Source of the DNA: JBFFXF01 sp041569895
Lineage (GTDB): Bacteria; Planctomycetota; UBA8108; JACQVS01
NCBI GenBank assembly: GCA_041569895.1
Contig: JBFFXF010000313.1
Coordinates: forward strand, 1-8,183
Length of the DNA stretch: 8,183 nt
Direction: 5' to 3'
Shown: positions 1 to 5,825 of the stretch, one piece after another
Layout: each line of letters begins with the position of its first letter
How positions within the stretch are numbered: the first letter of the stretch is position 1
Program-made: the position numbers and the translations under genes
The notes under the pieces: generated by a model
Seen by the model: only the letters and a program-made list of their open reading frames with translations
The model's database searches: none
Told to the model about the DNA's origin: nothing

Positions 1-159
1 GACGACGACGTCGGACGGATCGCGCCCGGAATGCTCGCCGACCTCGTCGTGCTCGACCGTGACGTGCTGTCGATCGATGCGGGGGAGATCGTGGAGGTGG
101 GGGTGGTGATGACGGTTGTCGGTGGGCGCTTGGTGTATTCCGCGGATTCCGCGGATTGA
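1..159 (+). CDS. Amidohydrolase (YtcJ-like, amidohydrolase family 3), C-terminal end only
   Basis: Frame 1 is open from the left edge to a TGA at 157-159, giving the last 52 residues of a protein that starts outside the window. The motif GRIAPGMLADLVVLDRD followed by VVMTVVGGRLVY is the standard C-terminal signature of metal-dependent amidohydrolases of the YtcJ / N-substituted formamide deformylase type. There it forms the last strands of the small beta-sandwich that packs against the TIM barrel. The metal-binding residues lie upstream and are not visible, so the substrate cannot be named. The final residues SADSAD are encoded by a perfect 9-bp tandem duplication (140-157), so the natural end was probably just after GGRLVY and a repeat has extended it. 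The gene is convergent with the ribonuclease gene that ends at 243. Family assignment is good; the specific reaction is unknown. Confidence 0.85.
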   Translation, partial: DDDVGRIAPGMLADLVVLDRDVLSIDAGEIVEVGVVMTVVGGRLVYSADSAD

Positions 160-197
160 CAGAGGAACGGTCCGCAGATTACGCAGATTACGCAGAG
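140..197. repeat. Cluster of 9-bp tandem repeats (CCGCGGATT and CGCAGATTA type)
   Basis: CCGCGGATT occurs twice head to tail at 140-148 and 149-157. After a 14-base gap come CCGCAGATT (172-180), ACGCAGATT (181-189) and a partial ACGCAGA (190-196). All copies share the frame CGC-R-GATT, so this looks like one degenerate 9-bp array with an interruption. It spans the last codons and stop of the amidohydrolase gene and the gap before the convergent ribonuclease gene. From memory, CGCAGATTACGCAGATT-like strings are dispersed in intergenic DNA of several environmental phyla; I cannot verify that here. No function is visible. Confidence 0.7.
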
Positions 198-242
198 TGG
201 GGGACGGCAACGCAGCGGCGACACCGCGTCCCGGCCCGCTCC

Positions 243-2240
243 TCAACCCGCCAGGTCGAGGAGCAAGCTCCCCTGTTTTGCGTCAACGTGGCGGACCTGC
301 ACCGACACGCGTTCGCCGTCCTCGAGGGTCCCCTCCGCCAGGAGCTTGCCGCGGATCGGGGGGTCGGTGAGCTCGACGAGGTAGCCGCCGCCGATGGCGG
401 TGATCACGATCGCCTCCCGCGCGTCGTCGCCGAGGTTCCGCTCGACCCAGCGCAGCGCGAACTCACGGTTGGCGTCGCCCTCGAGGGCGCGATTGTCGCC
501 CTCCACCGCCTCCGCCGAGCCGAGGACGTCGAAGAGCTCCTCTCGCTCGTAGGGCGGCGACTCGCCGGCGAGGTGCGCGGCGACCTGCCGCTGGATGACG
601 AGATCCTGGAAACGGCGCAGCGGAGAGGTGAGCTGCGTGTACGCGTCGACGGCGAGTCCCGCGTGACGGTTGGGCTCGAGTGAGAGGCGGCTGCGGCTCA
701 GCTTGCGGAAGAGCCGATCGAGCGCGACCGGATCGTAGTCCTCCGGCTGGGTCACCGGCTCGGAAGGCGGATCCTGCGCGCGGAAGATCACAGGCACGCC
801 GTTCGTCGCCGCGAGCGCGGCCGCGAGGCTGTTCGCGAGGATCATCAGCTCCGAGACGATCCGCCGGCTCGCCGACGACCCGTCGATCAGCTTGAGCTCG
901 ATCTCGCCCGCCGCGTCGACGGTGATCTTGAGCTCCGGACGCCGCACGGTCAGCGCGCCGTCCGCGCGTCGCGCTGCCTCGAGCCGCGCCGTGATCTCGT
1001 CGAGACGCCGCAGCGACCGCGCGAGGCCTCCATCGTCGTCGGAGCCGATCAGCCGATCGGCCCCGTCGTACGTCAGGCGGTGCTCGACGCGCAGTTGCCC
1101 GCGCCGGATCGACCACTCGCCGATCTCGCCGTTGTCGTCGAAGTCGACCAGGACGCTGACGCACGGTCGCAGCTCGCCGGCGACCAGGCTCGCGAGGTCG
1201 CACGAGAGTCGCTCCGGCAGCATCGGAACGCGTCGATACGGAAGGTAGAGCGTCGCGCCGCGGTGGATCGCCTCGCGATCGAGGGCGGAGTCCCGCGGCA
1301 CGAAGTGCGCGACGTCGGCGATGTGGATTCCGACGCGGAGGCGTCCCCCGGCGTCCTCGACCGTCAACGCATCGTCGACCTCGACGGTGTCCTCGTCGTC
1401 GATCGAGAACGCCTCGAGCGTCGAGAAGTCCATGCGAGTCGAATCGCCGCCGGAGAACGGCTCGAGCGCGGCCAGCTCCTCCATGACGCGCTCGGGAAAC
1501 TCCTCGCGAACGCCGGCCATGACGAGGCGCTGGTCCGCGTCCGGGCTCAGCCTGCCGACACGGACGAGGAGGTCGAACCCGAGCTGCCTCGGCGCGCGCT
1601 TCTTCGACGCCTCGGCGAGCCACTCGCCGACCTCGTCCTCCCGCCCGCGCACGAACGCCTCGATGCGGTCGATGAGCCACTGCATGTCGGCCGGCGCTTC
1701 CGCTGTCCCGTCGCCCGATCGAATCGCCTCGCGGATCCACTCGACAGCCGCCGCACGCTGCGCCAGACGCTCCTCGCGTGCCCGGATCGCCGTCAGGCGG
1801 TCCTCGACCTGATCGCGACTCCTGGCGGTGATCGTCGTGCCGCGCACCTTGAAGCGCACGCTGTCCCCCAGCACCGCGCGGAAGATCGCCGAGCGCTCGA
1901 CCGACCCCGGCTCGCCGAAGTAACGCTCGGCGAGCTCCGCGAGGTCGACGTCGCCGCCGCCCCCGTGGTCACCGCCGCTCTCCCAGAGCAACTCGGTATC
2001 GACGTCGCCCTGCGCTGCCCCGATACGCTCCTCGAGCTTCGCGGCGACGTCCCCGAGCGTCGAGAGCGATGCCGACTCGTGAGCGACGATGACCTGCTTT
2101 GCCGACAGCCGGTGCTGCTTCCCGTTCGTATCGGTCACCTGCAGCTTCTCCCCGACCTGACGCGTCACCAGCGCCAGTCGCGGCCTGCCGGCAACCAGAA
2201 ACTCGATGATGCGGTCGGTGAAATCCATCGAACGGCTCAT
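243..2240 (-). CDS. RNase II/R-family (RNB domain) 3'-5' exoribonuclease, cyanobacterial/organellar type
   Basis: A 665-residue protein that should degrade single-stranded RNA processively from the 3' end in the cytoplasm. Residues about 6-55 form a small SH3-like N-terminal module (RIIEFLVAGRPRLALV..., LSAKQV) as in the cyanobacterial/chloroplast branch, not the cold-shock pair of enteric RNase R. The RNB domain covers about 271-556. Its metal motif is SIDDEDTVEVDDAL, with D281, E287, D289 and D290 aligned to E. coli RNase II D201, D207, D209 and D210, so one aspartate is glutamate. Further RNB landmarks are YLPYRRVPMLPERLS, ELMILAN and YTQLTSPLRRFQD with the paired arginines 542-543. An S1-like domain fills about 604-665. 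I start at the ATG at 2240 because the RNB family N-terminus begins there and a promoter-like TACCCT sits just upstream. The frame stays open to an ATG at 2372, but that 44-residue extension is unlike the family and overlaps the divergent gene. The ATG at 2228 is an alternative. Confidence 0.9.
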   Translation of the reverse strand: MSRSMDFTDRIIEFLVAGRPRLALVTRQVGEKLQVTDTNGKQHRLSAKQVIVAHESASLSTLGDVAAKLEERIGAAQGDVDTELLWESGGDHGGGGDVDLAELAERYFGEPGSVERSAIFRAVLGDSVRFKVRGTTITARSRDQVEDRLTAIRAREERLAQRAAAVEWIREAIRSGDGTAEAPADMQWLIDRIEAFVRGREDEVGEWLAEASKKRAPRQLGFDLLVRVGRLSPDADQRLVMAGVREEFPERVMEELAALEPFSGGDSTRMDFSTLEAFSIDDEDTVEVDDALTVEDAGGRLRVGIHIADVAHFVPRDSALDREAIHRGATLYLPYRRVPMLPERLSCDLASLVAGELRPCVSVLVDFDDNGEIGEWSIRRGQLRVEHRLTYDGADRLIGSDDDGGLARSLRRLDEITARLEAARRADGALTVRRPELKITVDAAGEIELKLIDGSSASRRIVSELMILANSLAAALAATNGVPVIFRAQDPPSEPVTQPEDYDPVALDRLFRKLSRSRLSLEPNRHAGLAVDAYTQLTSPLRRFQDLVIQRQVAAHLAGESPPYEREELFDVLGSAEAVEGDNRALEGDANREFALRWVERNLGDDAREAIVITAIGGGYLVELTDPPIRGKLLAEGTLEDGERVSVQVRHVDAKQGSLLLDLAG

Positions 2241-2250
2241 CGCGCCGACG

Positions 2251-2279
2251 AGGGTAGCGTGAGCGGGTGCGTGGCGCAA
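2251..2279 (-). promoter_or_regulatory. Putative promoter of the RNB ribonuclease gene, near-leaderless
   Basis: Read on the minus strand, TTGCGC (2279-2274) and TACCCT (2256-2251) are separated by exactly 17 bases, which fits a housekeeping sigma promoter with a weak -35. Transcription would start near 2244, about 4 bases ahead of the ATG at 2240, leaving no room for a Shine-Dalgarno sequence; none is visible. This supports the 2240 start and a near-leaderless message. It is an inference from short motifs. Confidence 0.4.
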
Positions 2280-2329
2280 TGTCTGGCTTCGAGCAACATC
2301 AGTTGCTTCCGCCCGGCGCAGCCCCGCGG

Positions 2330-2335
2330 TAGCAT
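2330..2335 (+). promoter_or_regulatory. Putative -10 element (TAGCAT) of the HEAT-repeat gene
   Basis: TAGCAT ends 8 bases before the ATG at 2344, and there is no Shine-Dalgarno sequence in the gap. If it is a -10 element the transcript starts at about 2342-2343, so the message would be leaderless or nearly so. The -35 region (around 2303-2312, TTGCTT or TTCCGC) is weak or badly spaced. The divergent ribonuclease gene has the same arrangement, which makes chance somewhat less likely. Confidence 0.35.
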
Positions 2336-2343
2336 CACCTGCG

Positions 2344-4017
2344 ATGTTCGCGATTCTCGTCATGCTCGCCACGCTCGTCGACGACGGTCACGCGGTCGAC
2401 TTCCGCGACTCGGTGGAATACCGCGTGCTTCTTGAGGCACGTGTCTTCGCGGGGTTGGCCGTCGGCGGGGGCGGCGACACGCCGCATACCGTCCACGCCC
2501 TGAGGATGGTCCTCGAGAACCCGCGTTGCCGGCAGATGCTCGACGACCTCCTGGAGCGCGCCACGTTACCCGGAAAGCTCTACGCGCTCTGCGGGCTGTA
2601 CCGCGTCGACCGCGAGGCTTACCTCGCCGCGCTTGGGCGTCTCCGCGAGCGCGATGACACGGTCGAGACTTTTTTTGGCTGCTTCTGGGGGCGTCGATCC
2701 GTGCGCGAGCTGGTGGACTCGCCGGATCCGCTCGAATCGGACATTGCCGACGGCGGATTGCTCCGGGAACTCGCGGTGAGCGAGCGGGCGACTCGCGACG
2801 TCGACCTCGACGACATCGCCGAGGGGCTCCAGAGCACGCGGCCCGGTGTCCGGCAGGCATCATGCGAGCGCATAGCCTCGCTCGGACCGAGCGCCGCCGC
2901 GCTGAGCGCGGACGTCGCGAGGCTGCTGCGCGATCCCGTCCCGGACGTTCGCGAGGAGGCTCTGCGTGCCCTGCACGAGGTAGGACCGTGGGCGGCGGCC
3001 GCGCTTCCGGAGATCGAGCGTGTCACGGCCACAGTCGCCGGTCGTGAGCTCGATTCGGCGGAGCTGTTGTGGCTTCTCCAGTCGCTCGGGTCGAAATCGA
3101 CCCCGCTCGTCGCCCGATTCCTCGACCACCCCGAACGCGACGTCAGACGCCTGGCCGCGGAGGTGCTCCTCTCCTTCGGTGACGGCGCCCGTGCTGCGGA
3201 AGCCGTGGTCGGCCGTTTTCTCGAGGACAGCGATCCTCTGGTGCGCCTCCGGGCAGCGCAGATCACCTGGCAGATTCGGAGCGACGCCCGCGCGGTGCTT
3301 CCGACGATTGTCGGCTTGCTCGATCGTGCTGATATCGAAGAGGACGCGAATCACGAACTGTTCCTGCCCCCGGCCGTCGATACGCTCGTCGAGATCGCCC
3401 GTGCGAACGACCTGGGGCTTCGCGTCATCATCTCGATGCTCGAGTCCGCCGACGAATTTCAACAAGAAGAAGCCGTCGAGCTCCTGCGGCGTGTCGGGCC
3501 CCGGGCCAGCGCCGCCATCCCGGCGCTCGAGGCGTACCTCGAACGCAATCGCGACGACACACCCTATCTCGCCATCGAGGCTGCACGGGCGATCCGCGCC
3601 ATCCGTGGCCACTCGCCGGCGCTCCTGCCGCTCCTTCGAGAGGAGCTGGCAACCGGGGATCCCTTCCTCCAGAGTCCCGCCGTGCGCACGCTCGCCGAGC
3701 TCGGGCCCGAGGCGCGTCCTGTCGTGCCGACAATCGTCGAGCTGACCGGCAGCAAGGACCGCGGCGTTCGGCTCGCGGCCATCGTCGCGCTCCGCCGCAT
3801 CGGCGACGCGCGGGACGAGGTCATCAAGGCACTGACGACCGCGTTGAGCGCCGCCGACGAGCGCGTACTGAACGAGGCCGTCGTCACCCTTGCCGCCTTC
3901 GGCGACGCCGCACGCCCGGCAGTGGCGTTGCTCCGGAGAGTCGCCGAGAACGCGTCGGTCGACGAGTCGACGAGGAAGCGCGCGGGGATCGTCGCAGAAC
4001 GGTTCGAAGCGCGGTAG
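2344..4017 (+). CDS. HEAT-repeat protein (PBS-lyase-like repeats) with an unassigned N-terminal region
   Basis: A 557-residue protein. From about residue 155 to 535 it is a run of roughly eleven 30-40 residue helical repeats of HEAT / PBS-lyase type, with signature strings such as DPVPDVREEALRALHEVG (197-214), HPERDVRRLAAEVLLSFG (262-279), DSDPLVRLRAAQITW, EFQQEEAVELLRRVGPRA, SPAVRTLAELGPEARP and DRGVRLAAIVALRRIG. Such solenoids usually bind protein partners; no catalytic motif is visible. Residues about 45-120 are a separate conserved-looking part (NPRCRQMLDDLLERATLPGKLYALCGLYRVD, then GCFWGRR) with cysteines C62, C83 and C113, which I cannot assign. Residues 3-12 are hydrophobic (AILVMLATLV), but no basic n-region precedes them and no upstream in-frame start exists, so secretion or membrane anchoring is only possible. 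It is divergent from the RNB gene and alone in its operon. Partner and pathway are unknown. Confidence 0.85.
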   Translation: MFAILVMLATLVDDGHAVDFRDSVEYRVLLEARVFAGLAVGGGGDTPHTVHALRMVLENPRCRQMLDDLLERATLPGKLYALCGLYRVDREAYLAALGRLRERDDTVETFFGCFWGRRSVRELVDSPDPLESDIADGGLLRELAVSERATRDVDLDDIAEGLQSTRPGVRQASCERIASLGPSAAALSADVARLLRDPVPDVREEALRALHEVGPWAAAALPEIERVTATVAGRELDSAELLWLLQSLGSKSTPLVARFLDHPERDVRRLAAEVLLSFGDGARAAEAVVGRFLEDSDPLVRLRAAQITWQIRSDARAVLPTIVGLLDRADIEEDANHELFLPPAVDTLVEIARANDLGLRVIISMLESADEFQQEEAVELLRRVGPRASAAIPALEAYLERNRDDTPYLAIEAARAIRAIRGHSPALLPLLREELATGDPFLQSPAVRTLAELGPEARPVVPTIVELTGSKDRGVRLAAIVALRRIGDARDEVIKALTTALSAADERVLNEAVVTLAAFGDAARPAVALLRRVAENASVDESTRKRAGIVAERFEAR

Positions 4018-4100
4018 CCGGGGCGAGCTCAGCGTGCGCGGTGCCTCCCGCCGTCCGTATCCAGCGCCGTCCGACATCCTCCCACCGGATTGCAATATCG

Positions 4101-4149
4101 CACTTCCCGCTCCGAGCTGAGGGGGCGCTCTTCCCGCCGCCCCCCTCAG
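4101..4149 (+). repeat. GC-rich palindromic repeat, copy A
   Basis: Contains a perfect 9-bp stem, CTGAGGGGG (4117-4125) with CCCCCTCAG (4141-4149), and a 15-base loop. The whole element matches the reverse complement of 6074-6115: 14/16 bases over the left part (4101-4116), 12/14 over the next part (4117-4130), a 5-base insertion TTCCC here (4131-4135), then 12/12 (4136-4147). The two copies lie in opposite orientation on either side of the HNH gene. It could also act as a transcription barrier after the HEAT gene, although it lacks a T-tract. Confidence 0.75.
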
Positions 4150-4255
4150 AGAAAGAATTTGACAGATTTCGCGATGCGAATCGGGAGGTGTCGAGGTCGC
4201 GCACACGATTGACTCTCAGATGCCTCAGACGGCTGCTGGTCGAACGCAACGCGCG

Positions 4256-4279
4256 CGAGATGACTTCGCTGTCATCTCG
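4256..4279. repeat. Perfect inverted repeat upstream of the HNH promoter
   Basis: CGAGATGAC (4256-4264) and GTCATCTCG (4271-4279) are exact reverse complements around a 6-base loop TTCGCT. It lies about 50 bases upstream of the extended -10 of the HNH gene. In DNA it could be a dyad operator. In RNA it would be a stable hairpin, possibly ending read-through from the left, but no T-run follows. Confidence 0.6.
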
Positions 4280-4327
4280 GTGCCCTTGCGCCGCGTGTGC
4301 GCCAACGTCGGGGCTCGAAAAACCGGG

Positions 4328-4336
4328 TGGTATACT
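4328..4336 (+). promoter_or_regulatory. Extended -10 promoter (TGGTATACT) of the HNH gene
   Basis: TGG followed by TATACT is a strong extended -10 element (TGn plus 5/6 of TATAAT). No recognisable -35 lies 17 bases upstream (GTCGGG region), which extended -10 promoters tolerate. The start point would be about 4343, giving a leader of about 38 bases ending in the ribosome binding site at 4366. The AT-rich, classical form contrasts with the weak promoters of the neighbouring genes. Confidence 0.6.
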
Positions 4337-4365
4337 CACTCCTCGAAGCAACGGAAGTGTGAGAG

Positions 4366-4372
4366 AAGGAGG
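4366..4372 (+). promoter_or_regulatory. Strong ribosome binding site AAGGAGG of the HNH gene
   Basis: AAGGAGG matches the anti-Shine-Dalgarno consensus and is 8 bases from the ATG at 4381, which fixes the start. It is the best ribosome binding site in the window, whereas the RNB and HEAT genes have none. Confidence 0.8.
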
Positions 4373-4380
4373 AATTATCC

Positions 4381-5769
4381 ATGTCCACGGAGGCCATCCG
4401 CTCGGAGTCCGAAACCACGCCAACTGCAACCTGTGTGTCGATCTCGGCGCGCGAGCTCCACGAGCTCCTGCTTCGAATGCACGCCGCGGCGAACATCGCA
4501 CAGAGACGATTCATCGACGGCCTGAGGGCCTTCTCCGAGCAGAAGCTCTACCTCGAGCTCGGCTTTCCCAATATCACCGCCTACGCCGAGCGCACCTTTC
4601 GATTCAAGAAGTCCCAGGTGTATGAGTTCATGCGGGTCTCGGAGGCGCTGGTCACCCTGCCGGCCATCGCCTCGGCCTTCGAGCAGGGCGAGCTCTCCTT
4701 TTCCTTCACCGCAGAGCTCACCCGCGTGGCCAGCGGCGAGACCGAGGCCGAGTGGCTCGAGTTCACACGCACGCGGCGGGTCGCGGTGACCCTGGCCGAG
4801 GTGAAGGATGCACTGAGGAAGAACCGCAAGCTGCCACGCTCGGGGAGTTACGGGCTTCCGGGACTGCCGAGGATCTTGAAGCTCGAGCTCGCACCCGAGG
4901 AGCACGCCATCGTCGAGCGGGGGCTGGCGAAGATCGCCGAGGAGATGGCTTCCGGGCTCGACGGCGCGCGACCGGAGCCTGAAAGGGTGCTCGTCTATCT
5001 GATGGATCGCGTGCTTCAGGGAGCCCAGCCGTGGGGAGCTGCCGGGGAAGGAACCCGAGAGGGAGGGCAAGCCGAGTCGCCCTACGGTCTCACCTTTGTT
5101 TGCTGCCCCGAGTGTCACCGCGCCGCGGTCGAGACGCCGGAGGGTCGTGTGGAGGTGCCGCTCGAGGCGGTCGAGCGTCTGACCGGCTCGGCCGAGTGTG
5201 TCGAGATCGATCCCGAGCGCGAGAGACCTCCGGAGGCGAAAAGCGATGGGAGCGCGCCACGGAAGCGGGTCCCCAAGTCCGAGCGCGACCGCCCCAACGA
5301 TGTGCGCCTCCGAAGAGAGCTCCGCGCACGCGCCGGCGGCCGTTGCGAGCTCCCTACTGCCGACGCCCGACAAACGGCGGCGGGCACGCGCACCACATCG
5401 AGCTCCGCTCCGAGGGCGGCCGGACAGCGCCGTGGAACGGCGCCCACGTCTGCGAGCGCTGTCACAGTCTCATCCACTCGGGCAGCCTGGTCGTCAGCGG
5501 CGATCCGATCAATGGGCTCCAGTGGACGACGCGGGCGGAGGATATCGAGCGGCGGGTGCGGAAGGAGCTCGCGGAGGCCAGGGCGTTACCTCAGGTGCGC
5601 GTCGTCGAGGGACGATTTTCCGGACATCCGGAAAACGATTCCGGATGTCCGGAAAATGCGGCCGGAGAGTTCGGACCGATCCCAAGGGACGCGATTCTCG
5701 CCCTCGAGAAGCTCGGCTGCACTCGAAGGAGCGCCGTCGAACGGGCGACACGTGCCTGGGAACGCATGA
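4381..5769 (+). CDS. HNH endonuclease, frameshifted: real N-terminal 324 residues, then out-of-frame tail
   Basis: As written the frame encodes 462 residues, but only 1-324 are authentic. Residues about 25-165 are a helical DUF222-like region typical of multi-copy HNH proteins (ELHELLLRMHAAANIAQRRF, FRFKKSQVYEFMRVSEAL, SFTAELTRVASGETEAEWLEF). A cysteine cluster CCPECH at 241-246 is followed by AAVETPEGRVEVP. The HNH domain begins RRELRARAGGRCEL, and the frame then leaves the protein: PTADARQ replaces the expected PYCRRP. Adding one C to the run at 5352-5354 restores CELPYC, the usual C-x4-C of this family, and connects to the frame ending at 5825, giving about 481 residues. Residues 325-462 as read are low-complexity Ser/Arg/Ala nonsense with no HNH histidines, so the as-read product should lack nuclease activity. 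This is a recent inactivating deletion or an assembly/sequencing indel; the rest of the gene is undecayed. Start and expression signals are excellent. Confidence 0.75.
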   Translation: MSTEAIRSESETTPTATCVSISARELHELLLRMHAAANIAQRRFIDGLRAFSEQKLYLELGFPNITAYAERTFRFKKSQVYEFMRVSEALVTLPAIASAFEQGELSFSFTAELTRVASGETEAEWLEFTRTRRVAVTLAEVKDALRKNRKLPRSGSYGLPGLPRILKLELAPEEHAIVERGLAKIAEEMASGLDGARPEPERVLVYLMDRVLQGAQPWGAAGEGTREGGQAESPYGLTFVCCPECHRAAVETPEGRVEVPLEAVERLTGSAECVEIDPERERPPEAKSDGSAPRKRVPKSERDRPNDVRLRRELRARAGGRCELPTADARQTAAGTRTTSSSAPRAAGQRRGTAPTSASAVTVSSTRAAWSSAAIRSMGSSGRRGRRISSGGCGRSSRRPGRYLRCASSRDDFPDIRKTIPDVRKMRPESSDRSQGTRFSPSRSSAALEGAPSNGRHVPGNA

Positions 5770-5825
5770 AACCGACCGGCGAGGTGGACGTTGGCCGCCT
5801 CGTCGCGGAGGCGCTTCGCAACTGA
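5355..5825 (+). pseudogene. Displaced 3' part of the HNH endonuclease gene (HNH core, repeat linker, RuvA-III-like tail)
   Basis: This is the continuation of the gene at 4381, one frame off, with no start or ribosome binding site of its own. Numbering is for the restored 481-residue protein. It begins at Y326 C327 and carries HAHHI (H336-I340), WNGAH with N353, and CERCHSLIH with C358, C361, H362 and H366. These are the H-N-H metal/catalytic positions plus a second cysteine pair that, with C322/C327, would hold a structural zinc. After the core comes WTTRAEDIERRVRKELAEA, then a linker with a duplicated motif (FSGHPEN, DSGCPEN) coming from palindromic DNA. The last 45 residues, PRDAILALEKLGCTRRSAVERA..., resemble the UBA-like C-terminal domain III of RuvA (ALxxLG...A). 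The frame ends in TGA at 5823-5825. The assignment is secure because the joined product is colinear with the family. Confidence 0.8.
5613..5656. repeat. Paired palindromes within the HNH coding sequence (in-frame linker repeat)
   Basis: Two units lie side by side. At 5616-5635, TTTTCCGGA and TCCGGAAAA flank CA; at 5639-5656, TTCCGGA and TCCGGAAAA flank TG. Each is a palindrome apart from its centre, and each is close to the reverse complement of the other. Both are preceded by CGA, so they also form a direct repeat of 21-23 bases. In the gene frame they encode FSGHPEN and DSGCPEN in the linker between the HNH core and the C-terminal domain. The opposite strand, being symmetric, would read FSGHPE and FSGCPE as well. 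Confidence 0.8.

Larger units (their letters stand above)
4018..4380. other. Gene-free region between the HEAT and HNH genes
   Basis: No convincing gene lies in these 363 bases; the short open frames here show no family motif. It holds, in order, palindromic repeat copy A (4101-4149), a TTGACA hexamer (4159-4164) followed at once by a small inverted repeat TTCGC-gat-GCGAA (4168-4180), a 9-bp-stem hairpin (4256-4279), an extended -10 promoter (4328-4336) and a ribosome binding site (4366-4372). TTGACA has no good -10 at 16-18 bases, so I do not call a promoter there; with the adjacent inverted repeat it could be a regulator site. No T-run follows any hairpin, so no standard intrinsic terminator for the HEAT gene is visible. 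Confidence 0.6.

Noticed and set aside
2241..2372. A 44-residue N-terminal extension of the ribonuclease starting at 2372
   Set aside because: It overlaps the divergent HEAT gene, is unlike RNB N-termini, and would remove the promoter-like TACCCT from the upstream region.
1080..2435. A 451-codon plus-strand frame opposite the ribonuclease gene
   Set aside because: It is antisense to a gene with clear RNB motifs, is rich in Arg/Ala/Asp without a domain, and is explained by high G/C at third positions.
4117..4149. Intrinsic terminator of the HEAT gene
   Set aside because: The stem is strong but is followed by AGAGAAAG rather than a T-run, and the same element recurs inverted elsewhere, so it is better called a repeat.
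2860..4206. A 448-codon minus-strand frame opposite the HEAT gene
   Set aside because: It is a shadow of the HEAT coding frame with no ribosome binding site or recognisable motif, and the HEAT repeats on the other strand are unmistakable.
5346..5360. Programmed -1 ribosomal frameshifting in the HNH gene
   Set aside because: The codons GAG CTC CCT ACT do not form an X-XXY-YYZ slippery heptamer, and no obvious downstream pseudoknot was seen; a one-base loss is simpler.
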